From the NCBI GenBank assembly GCA_002205965.3, contig NADL03000009.1:124001-188000 (forward strand): a DNA stretch of 64,000 nucleotides, in the 5' to 3' direction. The stretch is from Kappaphycus alvarezii. Taxonomy: Eukaryota > Rhodophyta > Florideophyceae > Gigartinales > Solieriaceae. Below, piece after piece: positions 19,434 to 30,179 of the stretch. Every line of letters starts with the position of its first letter. Position 1 is the first letter of the stretch. A program made the position numbers and the translations under genes. The notes under the pieces were generated by a model. That model did not search any database, was not told where the DNA came from, and saw nothing but the letters and a program-made list of their open reading frames with translations.

Positions 19434-19903
19434 CGTGCACACTTTTCAGTATGGTGACGGAAAGGTAGGATACGTGGTATATGCGATCATGTTTTGGATG
19501 GAATTCATATCATGATAAGCGTTACGTCTGATCCATGCACTATTGCAATGTGCAGTGTCTTTAATTCTCAAATAAATATGATATGGGTGGCAGATACAGA
19601 TATCTAAATATGTTAAAAACCCCCATTCAACTACACACTTTGACACTCCAGGAACATGACTTCCCAACTTCCTAGGGGGAAAAAAGTAAAAGAAGGTAGG
19701 GTATGAATGCAAGAAGGGGAGGGAGGCGTAAACTGGAAAGAGGAGGGAATAGTAAGTACGAAAGCTGAGGGAGGGTTAGGAAGGGGAAAATATTTGGAAG
19801 GTGGGGAGGTAGGGAAAGAAAGGGGGTGTTTCAATTGAGGAAAGAGGAGTGGGGCTCAGCATATACTACTTAGAAAGGGACGGGGAGTCTCATGATATCT
19901 GCA
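19434..19903. other. Gene-free stretch with a strongly purine-rich run
   Basis: Positions 19670-19860 are almost entirely A and G on the plus strand. Minus-strand frames there are Pro/Phe/Ser-rich by composition. No gene was recognised. Confidence 0.45.
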
Positions 19904-20574
19904 TTACTGTTGTGCCCTCTCAAGACTCTCACTTACGGTATGGATCACGGCGGTCATTCGGTACGGGTCACGATTACCACTTGCATACTGATGGCGCTCA
20001 GCACCAGGTTGGTCACTCCAGTAGGGTTCGCCCTGGTTATTAGAGTAGGGGTCAGGCTGGTTATTCAAGTAAGGGTCAGGCTGGTTATTCAAGTAAGGTT
20101 CACGCTGGATATTTTGATATCACCATTGCCTTGCGAAGAAGATCCAGGTTAAGAGTTTGATACTGGCACAGTATAGGTTCCAGAGTAGGGGTCGTTGGAT
20201 TTACGCACACCACCAGTAATGTCAATCGTGGTGGTTGCTGCGTATGGATCACGATCTCCAAAAGATGATTTTGCAGCAGTCCCGCTGCCATAGTTCCGCC
20301 TTGAACGAGAATGGGAACCAACTAACCCCCTGTCATCATGAGTGTAGTAACCATTCGTGAGCTAACGGGTCCCATTCCCATAGTCATATGTAACCCGCTT
20401 GTATTCATTGTAGCCAGTACCACTAGACCCATCTCTGTGTCCGTCTCCACTGTATCTATCATACCCAATCCTCGGTACCGAGGAGTAATTACCATAATCC
20501 CATCCCTCCTCCGTCCATGGCTCCCGTACTCCAAGTCCACATCTCTGTTCAAAGCATCTCGCACAAACCGACAC
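19904..20574 (-). pseudogene. Decayed gene for a Gly/Tyr/Asp/Asn-rich low-complexity protein
   Basis: Minus-strand blocks read GWDYGNYSSVPRIGYDRYSG, GYNEYKRVTYDYGNGTR, SFGDRDPYAATTTIDITGG, then the octapeptide repeats NNQPDPY-x and SDQPGAERHQYASGNRDPYR. The composition resembles disordered Tyr/Gly/Arg-rich proteins of RNA granules or of extracellular matrix. This is a comparison of composition, not a family assignment. Blocks lie in two frames. Upstream (20621-22075) other unrecognised minus-strand stretches may belong to the same former gene. Confidence 0.4.
20009..20104 (-). repeat. Four tandem 24-bp units encoding an octapeptide (NNQPDPY-x)
   Basis: Units at 20009, 20033, 20057 and 20081 are each 24 bp and keep the reading frame: on the minus strand they give NNQPDPYL, NNQPDPYS, NNQGEPYW and so on. 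The two central copies differ only at a few positions and the first is most diverged. The whole-codon period argues that they arose while coding. Confidence 0.88.
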
Positions 20575-20620
20575 ATCTGTGGAGCTTCATGCCTTGCATC
20601 CCGATACGAGTCTGCCGTCC

Positions 20621-22075
20621 TTACGTAATTCGATAGATACCACAGTCCATATCATATAACTTCATAACAAGTGTTTCGTGTTTTATCTGCCCATCTCTGT
20701 TGAGCCAATTCTGACTCACTGAGAGAGCATGAATGCCTGGGAAACGGTTCCACTCTTCCTCGGCGAAATACTTCCCGAGCCTTTGAGTTACCGCTCTCTT
20801 CCTCCCCCTCGCATTGTCTGTTCCTTTATCCTTCAAACGCCACAACTTTCTCCTCGTACTGACCTCTCACACTTCCCCTCTGACACCATAGTACTCAATT
20901 ACCAACACACAGTTTTCCGGTACCGGGTCCTGCACTGAATCTTCATCCCTATCCCCTTTCACGGTTGGAACTAAAATGTAGGATCCCCCCATTCGTCCTC
21001 GAACATAATCTTACTTCTGCAAGATCTGTCCCTGGAACGGATGTCATTCATGAACCGTGTAATCTCAACTACAGTATGCTTAAACCCAGATTTAGATGTC
21101 CGCATGTCCTCTCCAGTTTCAATACAGTGTTTCCATACATGAAGATTCCGCGGCCCCAAGGTACATTCGCAGTACCAACATTCCACCATCAGGACCATGT
21201 ACTCCCACCGCACTTGGATTTTCATGATATCGACCAACTCCTTTTCCCTTCGATCCAATTTTCGTACGGGTTCTCAACACAAGATATAATGTGATGGAAA
21301 AAGCGCATACAAAGTGGCATCGAAACCGGCATTTCTGCAGGTTGCACAAGATCCTTCAGTATAAACATAGGCCAATCCGTCCACAGTTCTTTCGTGCTTA
21401 ATCAGCATACTTCAGGATGAAACTCAGTTGAGGGGATCCAAGTGCCATGCTCTTGACGGCAATATTGCTCGTAGAAGAGGCAATGCCTCACTGCGAATCT
21501 TTGAAATGGCCTCGACAAAAGTGAATCGGCCAAGAGAGGCATATTCTCGATAGTCCTACCCTCAGGATGGAGTGCCAAGAAACTTTCCATTGCATCCCTA
21601 TAATATGCATCTCGTCTACCCGTAACATAGGTGACCGCGCATCGAAGACTATCGGGTACCCGATAGCATTTGCTTTGTCTAATACTTTTCCTCCAGGTTG
21701 TAATGCCGGGGCGTGGTCCGCAGAATGCTAGAAACTTGATAAGGATCGATTGCAACGAACCGTAGACACCAGTGGTGTAATACTGGACAAAGAACATGTA
21801 GTAGTGGGTCAGCAGTGCTGAATATCTCCTTTGGGGATAAGGATGTTGTCACCAACGACAACCTTGAAGTTCCTATTTGTATATAAACACCGGAGGCCGG
21901 GGCGCCAAGAGTGGGTAAATATTACAAACGAACAAAAAAGGGGGTATTGTAGTATCGGATAGCGAGGGTGGAAATAGAAAGGGGACCCGGGCGGATAAAC
22001 GTCGCTATAGCCAAAGTTGCCGTTGGCAAGGTTTCTGCAAAGGCGGAAGTTGGGATTGAAGTTCAGAGACAACAC
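20621..22075 (-). pseudogene. Unrecognised coding-like stretches (minus strand)
   Basis: Protein-like blocks include AVTYVTGRRDAYYRDAMESF and SRPFQRFAVRHCLFYEQYCR (21402-21797, 131 codons), WEYMVLMVECWYCECTLGPR and FKHTVVEITRFMNDIRSRDR (20971-21258), and RLGKYFAEEEWNRFPGIHAL (20621-20845). Several Cys pairs (CATCRN in another frame, CWYCEC) could be zinc ligands. The blocks are in different frames. No family was recognised. Confidence 0.35.
21649..21666. repeat. 18-bp perfect palindrome
   Basis: CTATCGGGTACCCGATAG is its own reverse complement. It lies inside the unrecognised minus-strand coding-like stretch; no function is apparent. Confidence 0.85.
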
Positions 22076-22146
22076 CGGAGTGGCCGTTTAATCTGGGTCC
22101 AATTAGCCAGGCAGGTATACTGGGTAGCTAGTGTCTATTCGACAAG

Positions 22147-22184
22147 TGTCATCAATTGATTACATATGTAATCAATAGATGACA
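22147..22184. repeat. Left fold-back palindrome
   Basis: TGTCATCAATTGATTACAT is followed immediately by ATGTAATCAATAGATGACA. The arms are 19 bp with one mismatch and no loop. Confidence 0.93.
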
Positions 22185-22355
22185 TTTTCTACGAACAAAA
22201 AAAATAATTTTAAAATATTCTTTTGACACCTTTTCTTCGCTTTCCATTTTCCTTAACGTCTCTGCTAGCTGTGCAAGGTTGCCGTTCAGAGCTTTCGCAC
22301 GTTCACTGCCTCGTGAAACCAATTTACTCCAGCGCAAGATAGGTTGTAGCGGATG
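22152..22355 (-). CDS. Small open frame, charged helix, unrecognised
   Basis: The minus strand is open from 22355 and reads WSKLVSRGSERAKALNGNLA, then QLAETLRKMESEEKVSKEYF, a likely amphipathic or coiled-coil helix. Its 3' end overlaps the left fold-back palindrome. It could be the C-terminal remnant of a protein encoded by the element. No homology recognised. Confidence 0.3.
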   Translation of the reverse strand, partial: HPLQPILRWSKLVSRGSERAKALNGNLAQLAETLRKMESEEKVSKEYFKIIFFVRRKCHLLITYVIN

Positions 22356-22799
22356 CGCCTGAGTTTATTTGTGGTGGTATACAGTAGCCGAAAATCAAAA
22401 AATCAGATGCACCATGCATTATTTTTTAAAAAATTTCAGCAGTAGGTCGTTTATTTCTTGTTCCCTCGAGCATAGCGTGGGCATTGTTTTCGTCTGTGCT
22501 GGGTGGTTATAGTTGAGAGTATCAATGTCAGGAGGATCTGAGCCAGTTGTCCACGCTATACAGTGACTTTACGAGGAGCATGGTGAATCGGCGGAGTATG
22601 CACTGCAACCGATGACCTCAAAACGCTTTTAACTTGGTCAGCCGCAGTGTAATTTTGACGGAGGTCGAACAGAGATTCCCGGAGCTCTCCGTTGAGTCCA
22701 TTACACGTACGCGGTAAATCGGGGTCATCTATGGTGTGGGCATGATATGCTACGGAGCGTGGTTGGCGTGCAGCACGGGGATCCGCTGGGTCCACTTTA

Positions 22800-24000
22800 A
22801 TTCTCCCTTGTGCTGCAAGAAGTGACGCTGCAAGAAGTGATGCAGGAACTCAAAATCCCCCTGGAAAATGTGGGCGACACCACAGGTAGGCCTTCCCTAC
22901 TCCTACATCTGTGGTACTTGACGATGGTATATACTATAGTTGGCACCCATGAAGCCATTCGAACGGCACTGCATTTCCTCTCCTCCCCGGAAGTGCGCAG
23001 TTTGGGTGTAGACCTCCGAATCGATAAGTGTGCCGGCTGGTGGCCACGACCCTACCTGGTCAGCAGTCCCTCCCATATGAGCTTCGGCAGAACTATGGCG
23101 ACAAAACAAAAGTGCTCCGCGCTCCCATTGCGTCGGACCTAATCATGGAGCGCGAGTTCACAACGCACGTCACTTCGTTACAGCCTCTCCTCAAATCCCT
23201 CGTTAACCCTGGAGGATACTTATGTAGCTCTCCACCTACTGCGGACCTGCTTTGGTGTATGTCGGATCAACTACCTCTTACGTGTAGTTCTCCCTAATTC
23301 CACTCTGAAGGGAGCTGCGGAATTCGACACCGCTGTTGAAGACAGGCTGCGGCGGATGTGGACGGGGTTCTGGACGCCGACACTTTCGGGAATTACAACT
23401 TCCTATTGCGCCCTTTGAGCCCCGCAAGCCAATTGGCATCGGGCTCCGCTCCGCTAAGCTGACTGCGGCGGCTGCCTTCCTTTCCTTCGTGTCCCACATG
23501 TGCCCTGTGCTCTGCCCTTCTCTCTGTGCTACTGAACACTGCACTCCAATCTTACACATCCGCAGTTCGGGCTCATGACGAGGGAAGAGCAAGTGGAACC
23601 CAAGAGGGTTATCCAGTTCAAGGCTATAGACTCAAGGCAGCGGTTTGGGCAAGGGCAACTCGCTCTCCCAGTTGGGTAAAAGGCCTTTGACGCCATGCCA
23701 AAGGGGTATGAGAGGACCGGCATTCGGAGCCTCGTTGTCAGTGGATGGTTGTAAGGGCTGCTTTATGCCAACCGGCTCTAGACCTGGGCACCTACATCTC
23801 GGATCGCAATAAGAAGACTGGTTGCAGTTTCAGCACCACTGCTTCCTCCTGCTTCAAAATGCCACAGGGGAAACGCCTATGGCACGACTCGCAAGAACGA
23901 TTGTTTGACGCAGACCTCTCCAAAGCCACCCGGCACCCTGTCCTCGAGCCCCCGGCGTCGGTGAGAGCAATTACGTATAGCTTCTGGTAGCAAGACTTCT
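22800..24000 (+). pseudogene. Non-LTR-like retroelement fossil, copy C
   Basis: Plus-strand blocks correspond to the same RT family. A degraded VLDDG-type box near 22915 is followed by GTHEAIRTALHFLSSPEVRS and LGVDLRIDKCAGWWPR (the AWWP block of copy A), then VLRAPIASDLIMEREFTTHV, parallel to FLGSLIGTP of copy A. Further on RLWHDSQERLFDADLSKATR then HPVLEPP resembles the RHN.LRD...EP segment of the C-terminal nuclease region. The N-terminal half is missing and frames change repeatedly. A 15-bp duplication (CTGCAAGAAGTGACG type) sits at about 22813-22842. Confidence 0.62.
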
Positions 24001-24120
24001 ATTGAGCGTCGAAGGCATCCACAGCGGGGACCGGCGTTGCGGACGATAGACAGGCTGATACACAGAGATGCGTAAAAGTAACTACAGTATTATTTTTTTG
24101 AGAAAATTGTCCAAATACCC

Positions 24121-24162
24121 ATGTCATCAATTGATTACAACAATGTAATCAATTGATGACAT
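24121..24162. repeat. Right fold-back palindrome
   Basis: ATGTCATCAATTGATTACA, a 4-base spacer, then TGTAATCAATTGATGACAT. The 19-bp arms are perfect and share the sequence of the left palindrome at 22147. Confidence 0.95.
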
Positions 24163-24185
24163 TGGTTTTGTCAAATAGACACTAG

Positions 24186-25100
24186 GTCACGGGTTTCTAC
24201 TATGGCTGGGTGAGTGAAGTTTAGGTTAGACAAGTAAAGGAGATCCAAGTTAGAGATAAGCAAATTCGACACTGGGCCCAATAGGTGCCTTTCACCTGCA
24301 AAAATGTTAGGTCAAATTTGGGGCCCAAATGGTCCAGATTGCAAGCACTCAAGCCCCATCGGGTGAGTATACAGTACCACAAATAATAGTTCGCGACTCG
24401 CGACAAGAGAAAAGTGCCCTCACTGTACAGTACAGTGCCTGCTAGTTAGCAGTGAATCAGATAAAAAAAAGATCATCAAAATCATCTCTGCCGAGGGCAG
24501 TACAGTGTGAGTGCCAATTACACTACAAATTTCTCGACAATCTTCGACATATCCATGTCTTGTACTTGCGGAAACTCAATATCTTCAGTTCAAAAGTCCA
24601 TGTAGCGGTCATAATCTTCAATTTCTTGGTCAAGATCATAGTTAAAATCACAAGATCCAGGATTGGATGGTCTTCCGAAATCTCTGTCGTTGCTCTGACC
24701 TGCTTGGTAACCGGTAACGGTAAGTTCTCTTCATCATTCATGAATAGAACTGAGAGATTCTGCGCGTTGTTCACTGAATCCAACCATCGGGATCCATGGC
24801 CTCTTCTTTTTTCTTGTGAGTCGCAAGGTTGAAAGATGACATGAAAGTAAGGGTTCAGTGGTGGCTACCGATATCCACACACGATTCCATCGAAGAACGC
24901 AACTCAGTTCAAGGGCGATCCCACCCTATCCTACGACATCGCCATGCCAGAAAAGCAACGGCTATCGCCAATATCTGATACAAACCGTTTGAAGCAAAGT
25001 GTTCAGATGGCGTTCGCCATTCTGCGTTGTCAGTATTGCACAAAAATGAACGATTTTCTTCAGAACACACGATCGATATCACTGTAATGTGACAATATTC
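24186..25100. other. Mostly gene-free stretch; palindrome and a short coding-like piece
   Basis: CACTGTACAGTACAGTG (24421-24437) is a 17-bp palindrome around a central A; its reverse complement recurs at 60261. A minus-strand frame at 24523-24783 (NDEENLPLPVTKQVRATTEI) and plus-strand pieces near 24860-25090 look weakly protein-like, but no family was recognised. Confidence 0.4.
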
Positions 25101-25108
25101 TACTCTGT

Positions 25109-25321
25109 TTGTGGCTTACTAAAGGTATTCGATTTGCATCAAATGGAACTTTGCCCAGGCCTGGGACCGTTCTAAAGGTGCGTAGGAGTGGGGTTGCTAC
25201 GAATATGGGCGGCTTTTTGTTTAAACCTGTTACTGTTTCCCACTTGGACAAAATATATTTCCGTGGTAATGGTTGGATATTGCGAAATAAAATCATTTTT
25301 TCAATGGCTGTGGCTTATTAG
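25109..25321 (+). pseudogene. Short unrecognised coding-like frame
   Basis: A 70-codon open frame reading FASNGTLPRPGTVLKVRRSG, FLFKPVTVSHLDKIYFRGNG and WILRNKIIFSMAVAY. It looks protein-like in composition but has no recognisable domain. It may be the end of a larger decayed gene beginning near 24860. Confidence 0.25.
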
Positions 25322-26525
25322 ATCGTTCTCATAAGTCAAATTTATAATGTTATAAGCAAGTGTCATACTTCTGATCTCAAGCACGCAGAATCAAGGCCTT
25401 GAGAATTGGAATTGGTGCAACATTATGCACGGGCTTTTGGATCCACCACATTAAACGAATTCCATACAGGGTTTGACGCAGTCTCAGTATCTTGATTAGT
25501 TACTTGGTTGAATTGAGCTCTGTTATTACTAAGTAATAGTGACCGGAATTAATTAAATACGATTGTTAGAGACTCAGTACTCAGTGAAGGGGTAGACTGA
25601 TCCCTAAGAACTACTGGTTAACATTAGTTCCTGCAACATTCCATTAAATACTTGTGTTTAGTTGTTCTTGCTAGTGAACAAGAATTACGTACTAGTAAGG
25701 ATAAATAGGCAGAAGTTAATTCTGTCACGGAATGGCGTGCATATTCTAGTATGCAATGCTTGTCTTTAGAACCACCAGCTCGGTGGCTTTCTCTTATGAT
25801 ACCGCAGTAGCGACGATGTTGATCTCAATCACCACATTAAGTCACATAAAAGCATCATATACTGCGTGGAGGACTCTTTAGTGGTCCGTGGTTATCCGGA
25901 TATCTTTATAGAGACTCAAAGCAGGATTTACTATTAGATCTGATTCTTGACCGTTTCCTCAGTTGATGTTGGCCCGCCGCAGAGGTCGTTACGTCTAGCG
26001 CAGCCTGCCTGATGGATGGCCTCGAGTCGGCCTTCTAAAGTATGCCGAACAATCCTCTAATTTCTCCCGAGGCCCAATGTTGACCGTTTGACTCACATCG
26101 GGACATAGCCGCACTCACCTTTCAAGTAATAAATACACCCAAAGTTTCCCCCTGTAGGCCAACTACAGAGTGTCTTCACCTTGCTAGTGCTCAGGCCTGC
26201 TATTGATCTTAAGAGGGGTTCAATTGAAACTGAGTTTTGTATGAGTGGTACGTACAATTGGTACAATGTATATGGCCTATTTCTGTTGCAGCCAGTGATG
26301 GCATTCAAACAAGCCTTCCCTGACTGTCCTCTGGTATGGTCACGGACTGTACCCAGATTATACTTTTGTCCAATCCCTTGGGGAGCTATTTTTACGCTTT
26401 CCAATTATGCCGTGCGGAAGTCCACAAGTGATGTGAAGTTGTGTTACAGTGGTTGATAAACCTTTTTAATCATGTGCCTGCTTACATGAACAGGAATCAC
26501 GACGGGGAAGTATGTGTTGCATTTA
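25322..26525. other. Gene-free stretch, possibly solo repeat sequence
   Basis: No convincing coding sequence. 25500-25740 is rich in ACTAGT/AGTACT-type short symmetrical words (ACTAGTAAGG, TACGTACTAGTA), which may be repeat-derived. A plus-strand frame at 26181-26456 is not distinctive. Confidence 0.35.
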
Positions 26526-26795
26526 TCACAGCGGTCGCGGAGTGCGTTGAGCATAATTTCCACAGTCACCGTTTAATCCCGTGCTTCCGCGCCAACCCTC
26601 CTGTCGTTTTATCGAATCAAAACCCCTTTTCTTTGCTGCCGTGAAGTGATCGCTCCTCCTAAAGAGGCCCCTGCCGAAGATTTCAATAAGACTTTCGTCG
26701 TTGGTAGACAAAAGAGGTAGACCCGCGTCGAAGAGAAACGTCGTAGACAAAGTTTCGAGTATGGTCGACAAAGAGTCCATGGAGACGTCGTCCAC
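26526..26795 (-). pseudogene. Unrecognised coding-like frame
   Basis: 89 open codons on the minus strand, including LSTILETLSTTFLFDAGLPL then STNDESLIEIFGRGLFR and KKRGFDSIKRQEGWRGSTG. It looks protein-like, but the family is unknown. It could be a piece of an old transposon or of a host gene. Confidence 0.28.
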
Positions 26796-29065
26796 AGTGA
26801 TACTGCTTCAGCCTGCACAGATGTGAGGAAAATAAAGGCAGGCGAGATGTAAATGGAAGAAGCCCGTAAAGTATGGAAGAGTATAAGTGATCAAGCCTCG
26901 GCTCAGAATGCCGCCACGAGAAAATTATTGCGCTCTGATGACTCCGAAATTCTGGACGTAGTTAGAAATTGTCCCGGAGAGGCCACAGTTAGTCATTAAA
27001 ATGGCGCCATGGCTTGGCCTTCGAACAGAGAGAGATGGGGAGGTGGATTTGCCCTTTTTGCAGTACGGATAGGCATGCGGCATTATCATTAAAAAGCAGC
27101 ACGATTCGGGATCAGGGAGCGGGGACAGGTCGGGTACTTGTTGTTACCAACGTTTGACAGCGCCTGGGCGGGCGCTGGACACAGAGCTCTTCGTCAAAAA
27201 CGCCGGGTGACAGGAAGCTCCCGGATGGCGGGGGATGCGGAGGAGATTATCGACGTCTGTCGAATAGGTATTCTGCAGGACTGGAATACCCGCCTCTTTT
27301 CTAATTTTCATTTCGCCAGTACGTCCTGAGGAGGACAAAGGATGTAAGAGAGGAATTGAAAGTGTTCAGGAGTACTCGGGGGAAAATTTCGAAATAGCTA
27401 AAGATGCATGGAGTCAGTTCGCAGAGCTGCGTTCATACTTGTTGATCCCTTCATCGTTTCAATGTGATCGCCCGTTTTGTCGCACTGCTTTGGAGGCGTA
27501 CTACTTTACTGCAATGGACGAATTCTCAGCTCTGACGAGCTAATCGTCGCCAAATATATACCATTGTTGGAAATTTTGCTGGGATAGTTTTGGAACGGTT
27601 TTATTTATCGTTCACTGTTATATTCCGAATATTTCTATCGTATCAAACTAGGAATATTCTATTCCCTTCGACGCTCACGAGGCCTCGCACATGTCAATGG
27701 AGATAGTAAGGGTGACATTTCCAGCGAAGCATACGTTGTTGCTAGAGTTGAAGCTGCCTTTTTATTTCCATCTCCCCCTCACGCTGGTGTACTATCACAA
27801 GAAAATGGCCTGTACGGGTGACCACCCTTGAAGGAACGTCTACGTTCTCTGTTTACGTTTGAAACATGCGCTCTGATTCTTGCTGTCGGTGGAACGAGGC
27901 AATGGAGGGAAATAGGTTGTGGATGATGACGGACTACGTAATTTGTTTTCTTCGCGAACACTGTGCGACAATGGTCCTTTATCCAAATATAAAAGTTGAC
28001 AAGATACTTTATTGCATGAGTTCGGCGACCGCAGTTGAGTCTGATTATCGTAACGGGTTTACAAGCCAGATAAATAATACTGGGTTTCAGGAGGGCCCAC
28101 CGGCCGTCATGTAGGGAATCCTGAGCGAGAGACTGTGACCTACATCGATCACAATTCACGACGCCTACTCCGTGTTATCGGAAAGAATCGGCGTAATGAG
28201 ATTTGGCGTGCGACCTCCATGAAAGTGAAGCTCACGAAGGAGGACTTGGGAATTGTGGTCGGGGGTACTTATGGTAGCGATAAATTCACCTTGGCTTCAG
28301 CGTCCAAATTGAGGTCTACCCAGCGATTCAGCGTGGAAGTAATGGTTGAGCGGGAAAAGGTTCCATTCGCTTTTTTCCGTCCTGTCCTTTTTGTTTATTC
28401 CCTTCTGTCACTGAGGCTGCGGCGACAGGCAACCTATCTGGTTCAAGGTGTTATTTTAACGGTCTAGCAAGTTCTAAATAATCTGTATCGCGCAATTTAG
28501 CCTGCTGGTCTCCTTACACCTGTATCCAACTGTTCAAAGTACGTGCTTCCCTTCGTGCTGTGACCTTGCTCAACATAAATGTAGGCACTTCCTTTCACTA
28601 CTTCAGATGTACATTGTATACTTCGATAAACAATCTGCGCCATTGTGCCAGCTCGGACTAATCCATAACTACGCACATGTGACTGTCGAACACACACTTA
28701 TCCCCGTGGTGCTTACATTCCGTCTCCACGTGGCGCATCTGTGCAACAACCTGAATAAAAACAGAACCACGATAAAAATTCAATTGCGACAGTCCACTGG
28801 GCTGAGCGTCTGCATAAAAATTACTACAAAATTAGGTAGTTAATTGCACGCGGCACGCGGCATGCAGTACGCCATATCTGAGCTCGACTTTGTACAAATT
28901 GTACTGTGGCGTCGTGCGCCTACAGGTGCCAGGTCTGGCGGATTTCGTAACCCAAAGGAGAGGACTTGAAGGTGATGGACAGAGTATTGAGAATGGGATA
29001 TTACTGGATCGTTTACTGTAGATATTTGGGATTCCACACACAAACTGAAGACCCGGACAAGCTAG
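26796..29065. other. Region with scattered short coding-like pieces
   Basis: At 26851-26997 (plus) an open ATG frame reads MEEARKVWKSISDQASAQNA then DDSEILDVVRNCPGEATVSH. At 27138-27329 (plus) GSSRMAGDAEEIIDVCRIGI is seen. At 28135-28467 (plus) there is a frame with RRLLRVIGKNRRNEIWRATS. None was recognised and none is long. The rest shows nothing notable; near 28845 there is a small CACGCGG tandem. Confidence 0.3.
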
Positions 29066-29614
29066 TTGGCTGAGATGACGGGTGAGCGGAATATGTTCAA
29101 AGATTGGGTGCTTGCTCCCCATGATCACATGGCTGTGCAGCCTCTTTCCCGTTCCGCGCCATTTTCCCAAAGATATGATGCTAGCTGGCCAGCAAGGCCG
29201 CTCAACCAGTATTTTATCCTCCTCGAACGAGATTCGAGTAGGAGTCAGCACTTTCGCCGCACGCGAATATCCGCATATGTTTTACTACTCACGCGACGAT
29301 TGGCGGAATTTTGCTGGTCAGCAGGAGGCTCCTGTTTTCACGAAGTTCTTTACTTTCAAAATCAACGTAATAATCGTAGAAGAAGCAGAGGATATCGCAG
29401 AGGAGGGAGAGGTGGTGGATATGGTGAGTACTGCGGTTGCAGTTCTCCGCGTGATGTACCTTCCACGACTCCCTTCCCACCACCGGTGTATTGCAGTGAG
29501 GTGAATATATCATCTACTAAAGGGAGCTCCATTTCACTCGTTGGAATAAAAGTGCGGAGGATTGTGGGCTTTGGAGGCGGTACTGGAATGGTGACTGTTG
29601 GAGGGGGAGGATAG
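29066..29614 (+). CDS. Hypothetical protein with an Arg/Gly-rich segment
   Basis: A 182-codon plus-strand frame. Residues around 95-120 read RNNRRRSRGYRRGGRGGGYG, an RGG-type basic low-complexity segment of the sort that binds RNA; the C-terminus is Gly/Val-rich (GFGGGTGMVTVGGGG). The N-terminal half is not distinctive and another frame (29082-29504, with EYPHMFYYSRDDWRNFAGQQ) competes with it, so part of the frame may be chance. The minus strand is also open and Pro-rich because of the same composition. Low confidence that this is expressed. Confidence 0.28.
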   Translation: MAEMTGERNMFKDWVLAPHDHMAVQPLSRSAPFSQRYDASWPARPLNQYFILLERDSSRSQHFRRTRISAYVLLLTRRLAEFCWSAGGSCFHEVLYFQNQRNNRRRSRGYRRGGRGGGYGEYCGCSSPRDVPSTTPFPPPVYCSEVNISSTKGSSISLVGIKVRRIVGFGGGTGMVTVGGGG

Positions 29615-29899
29615 GGGAGGATATTTGCCGTAGTTGCCACAGTGGACAGTTTAGGTACTGCAAGCGGCTTTGTGAAGCGCCACCGCGGTAAAGGGAGGGG
29701 ATGATGGTGGACGGTTACAGTGGTTCTGGTGTATTCATGGGTTGTGCAGACACGGGCATTTGGCAAAAGGTGAGCAGGAGGAAATCAAAGAGCTCTTCAG
29801 CCATCATGACGGGAGGGGGAGAAATGTGGAGGGCTGCAGCATATGGAATATGAATTTGTGGGAGGGACTCGTTGAGGGGTGGTGGACCCAAAAAATCCA

Positions 29900-30096
29900 A
29901 ACCAGCTGTTTACATCAGCTCGCATAATCCTGACTCCATGCTACGATTGAAAAGGACGGAAGGTACACGGCTATATAACTTTAGAATGCCTCTGACCTCA
30001 TATAGAGAGCTGTTACTACTTAAATCAATCTTTTGACTACTACGGAATCTTTCAGCTCCGTCTTCATCAACTTTCATCTTCTAAAGCGTTTCTCGT
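29900..30096. other. Gene-free stretch before the hairpin pair
   Basis: No gene recognised. Ordinary composition. Confidence 0.35.
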
Positions 30097-30179
30097 AAAC
30101 GGGCATTGCCAAGTACAGTACATCTGTCCCTGTACTTGGCAATGCCCGTTTTGATTTAAACCGACAGATGTACTGTACT
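30097..30179. repeat. Two overlapping, mutually exclusive inverted repeats
   Basis: Stem A: 30097-30118 pairs perfectly with 30130-30151 (22 bp, loop 11), starting AAACGGGCATTGCC. Stem B: 30112-30128 (AGTACAGTACATCTGTC) pairs perfectly with 30163-30179 (17 bp, loop 34). Bases 30112-30118 are used by both stems, so only one can form at a time in a single strand. The shared part contains the TACAGTA motif. Neither lies in a recognised gene. Confidence 0.92.

Larger units (their letters stand above)
22128..24185. mobile_element. TA-flanked element with fold-back palindromic ends, carrying RT fossil copy C
   Basis: The left end reads CTAGTGTCTATTCGACAA (22128) and the right end, on the minus strand, CTAGTGTCTATTTGACAA (24185). 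TA sits next to GTGTCTATT on both sides (22129-22130 and 24183-24184), as in Tc1/mariner or its MITEs. Just inside each end is a 19-bp palindrome of the same sequence (22147-22184, 24121-24162), so each terminus can fold on itself. The 2.06-kb interior contains a short minus-strand open frame and a fragment of the RT family seen at 4.9-7.9 and 11.2-12.8 kb. Either the RT inserted into a fold-back MITE, or a TIR element captured it. Confidence 0.72.

Noticed and set aside
20338-20628. 96-codon plus-strand frame
   Set aside because: Antisense to the Gly/Tyr-rich minus-strand stretch, which has the more protein-like composition.
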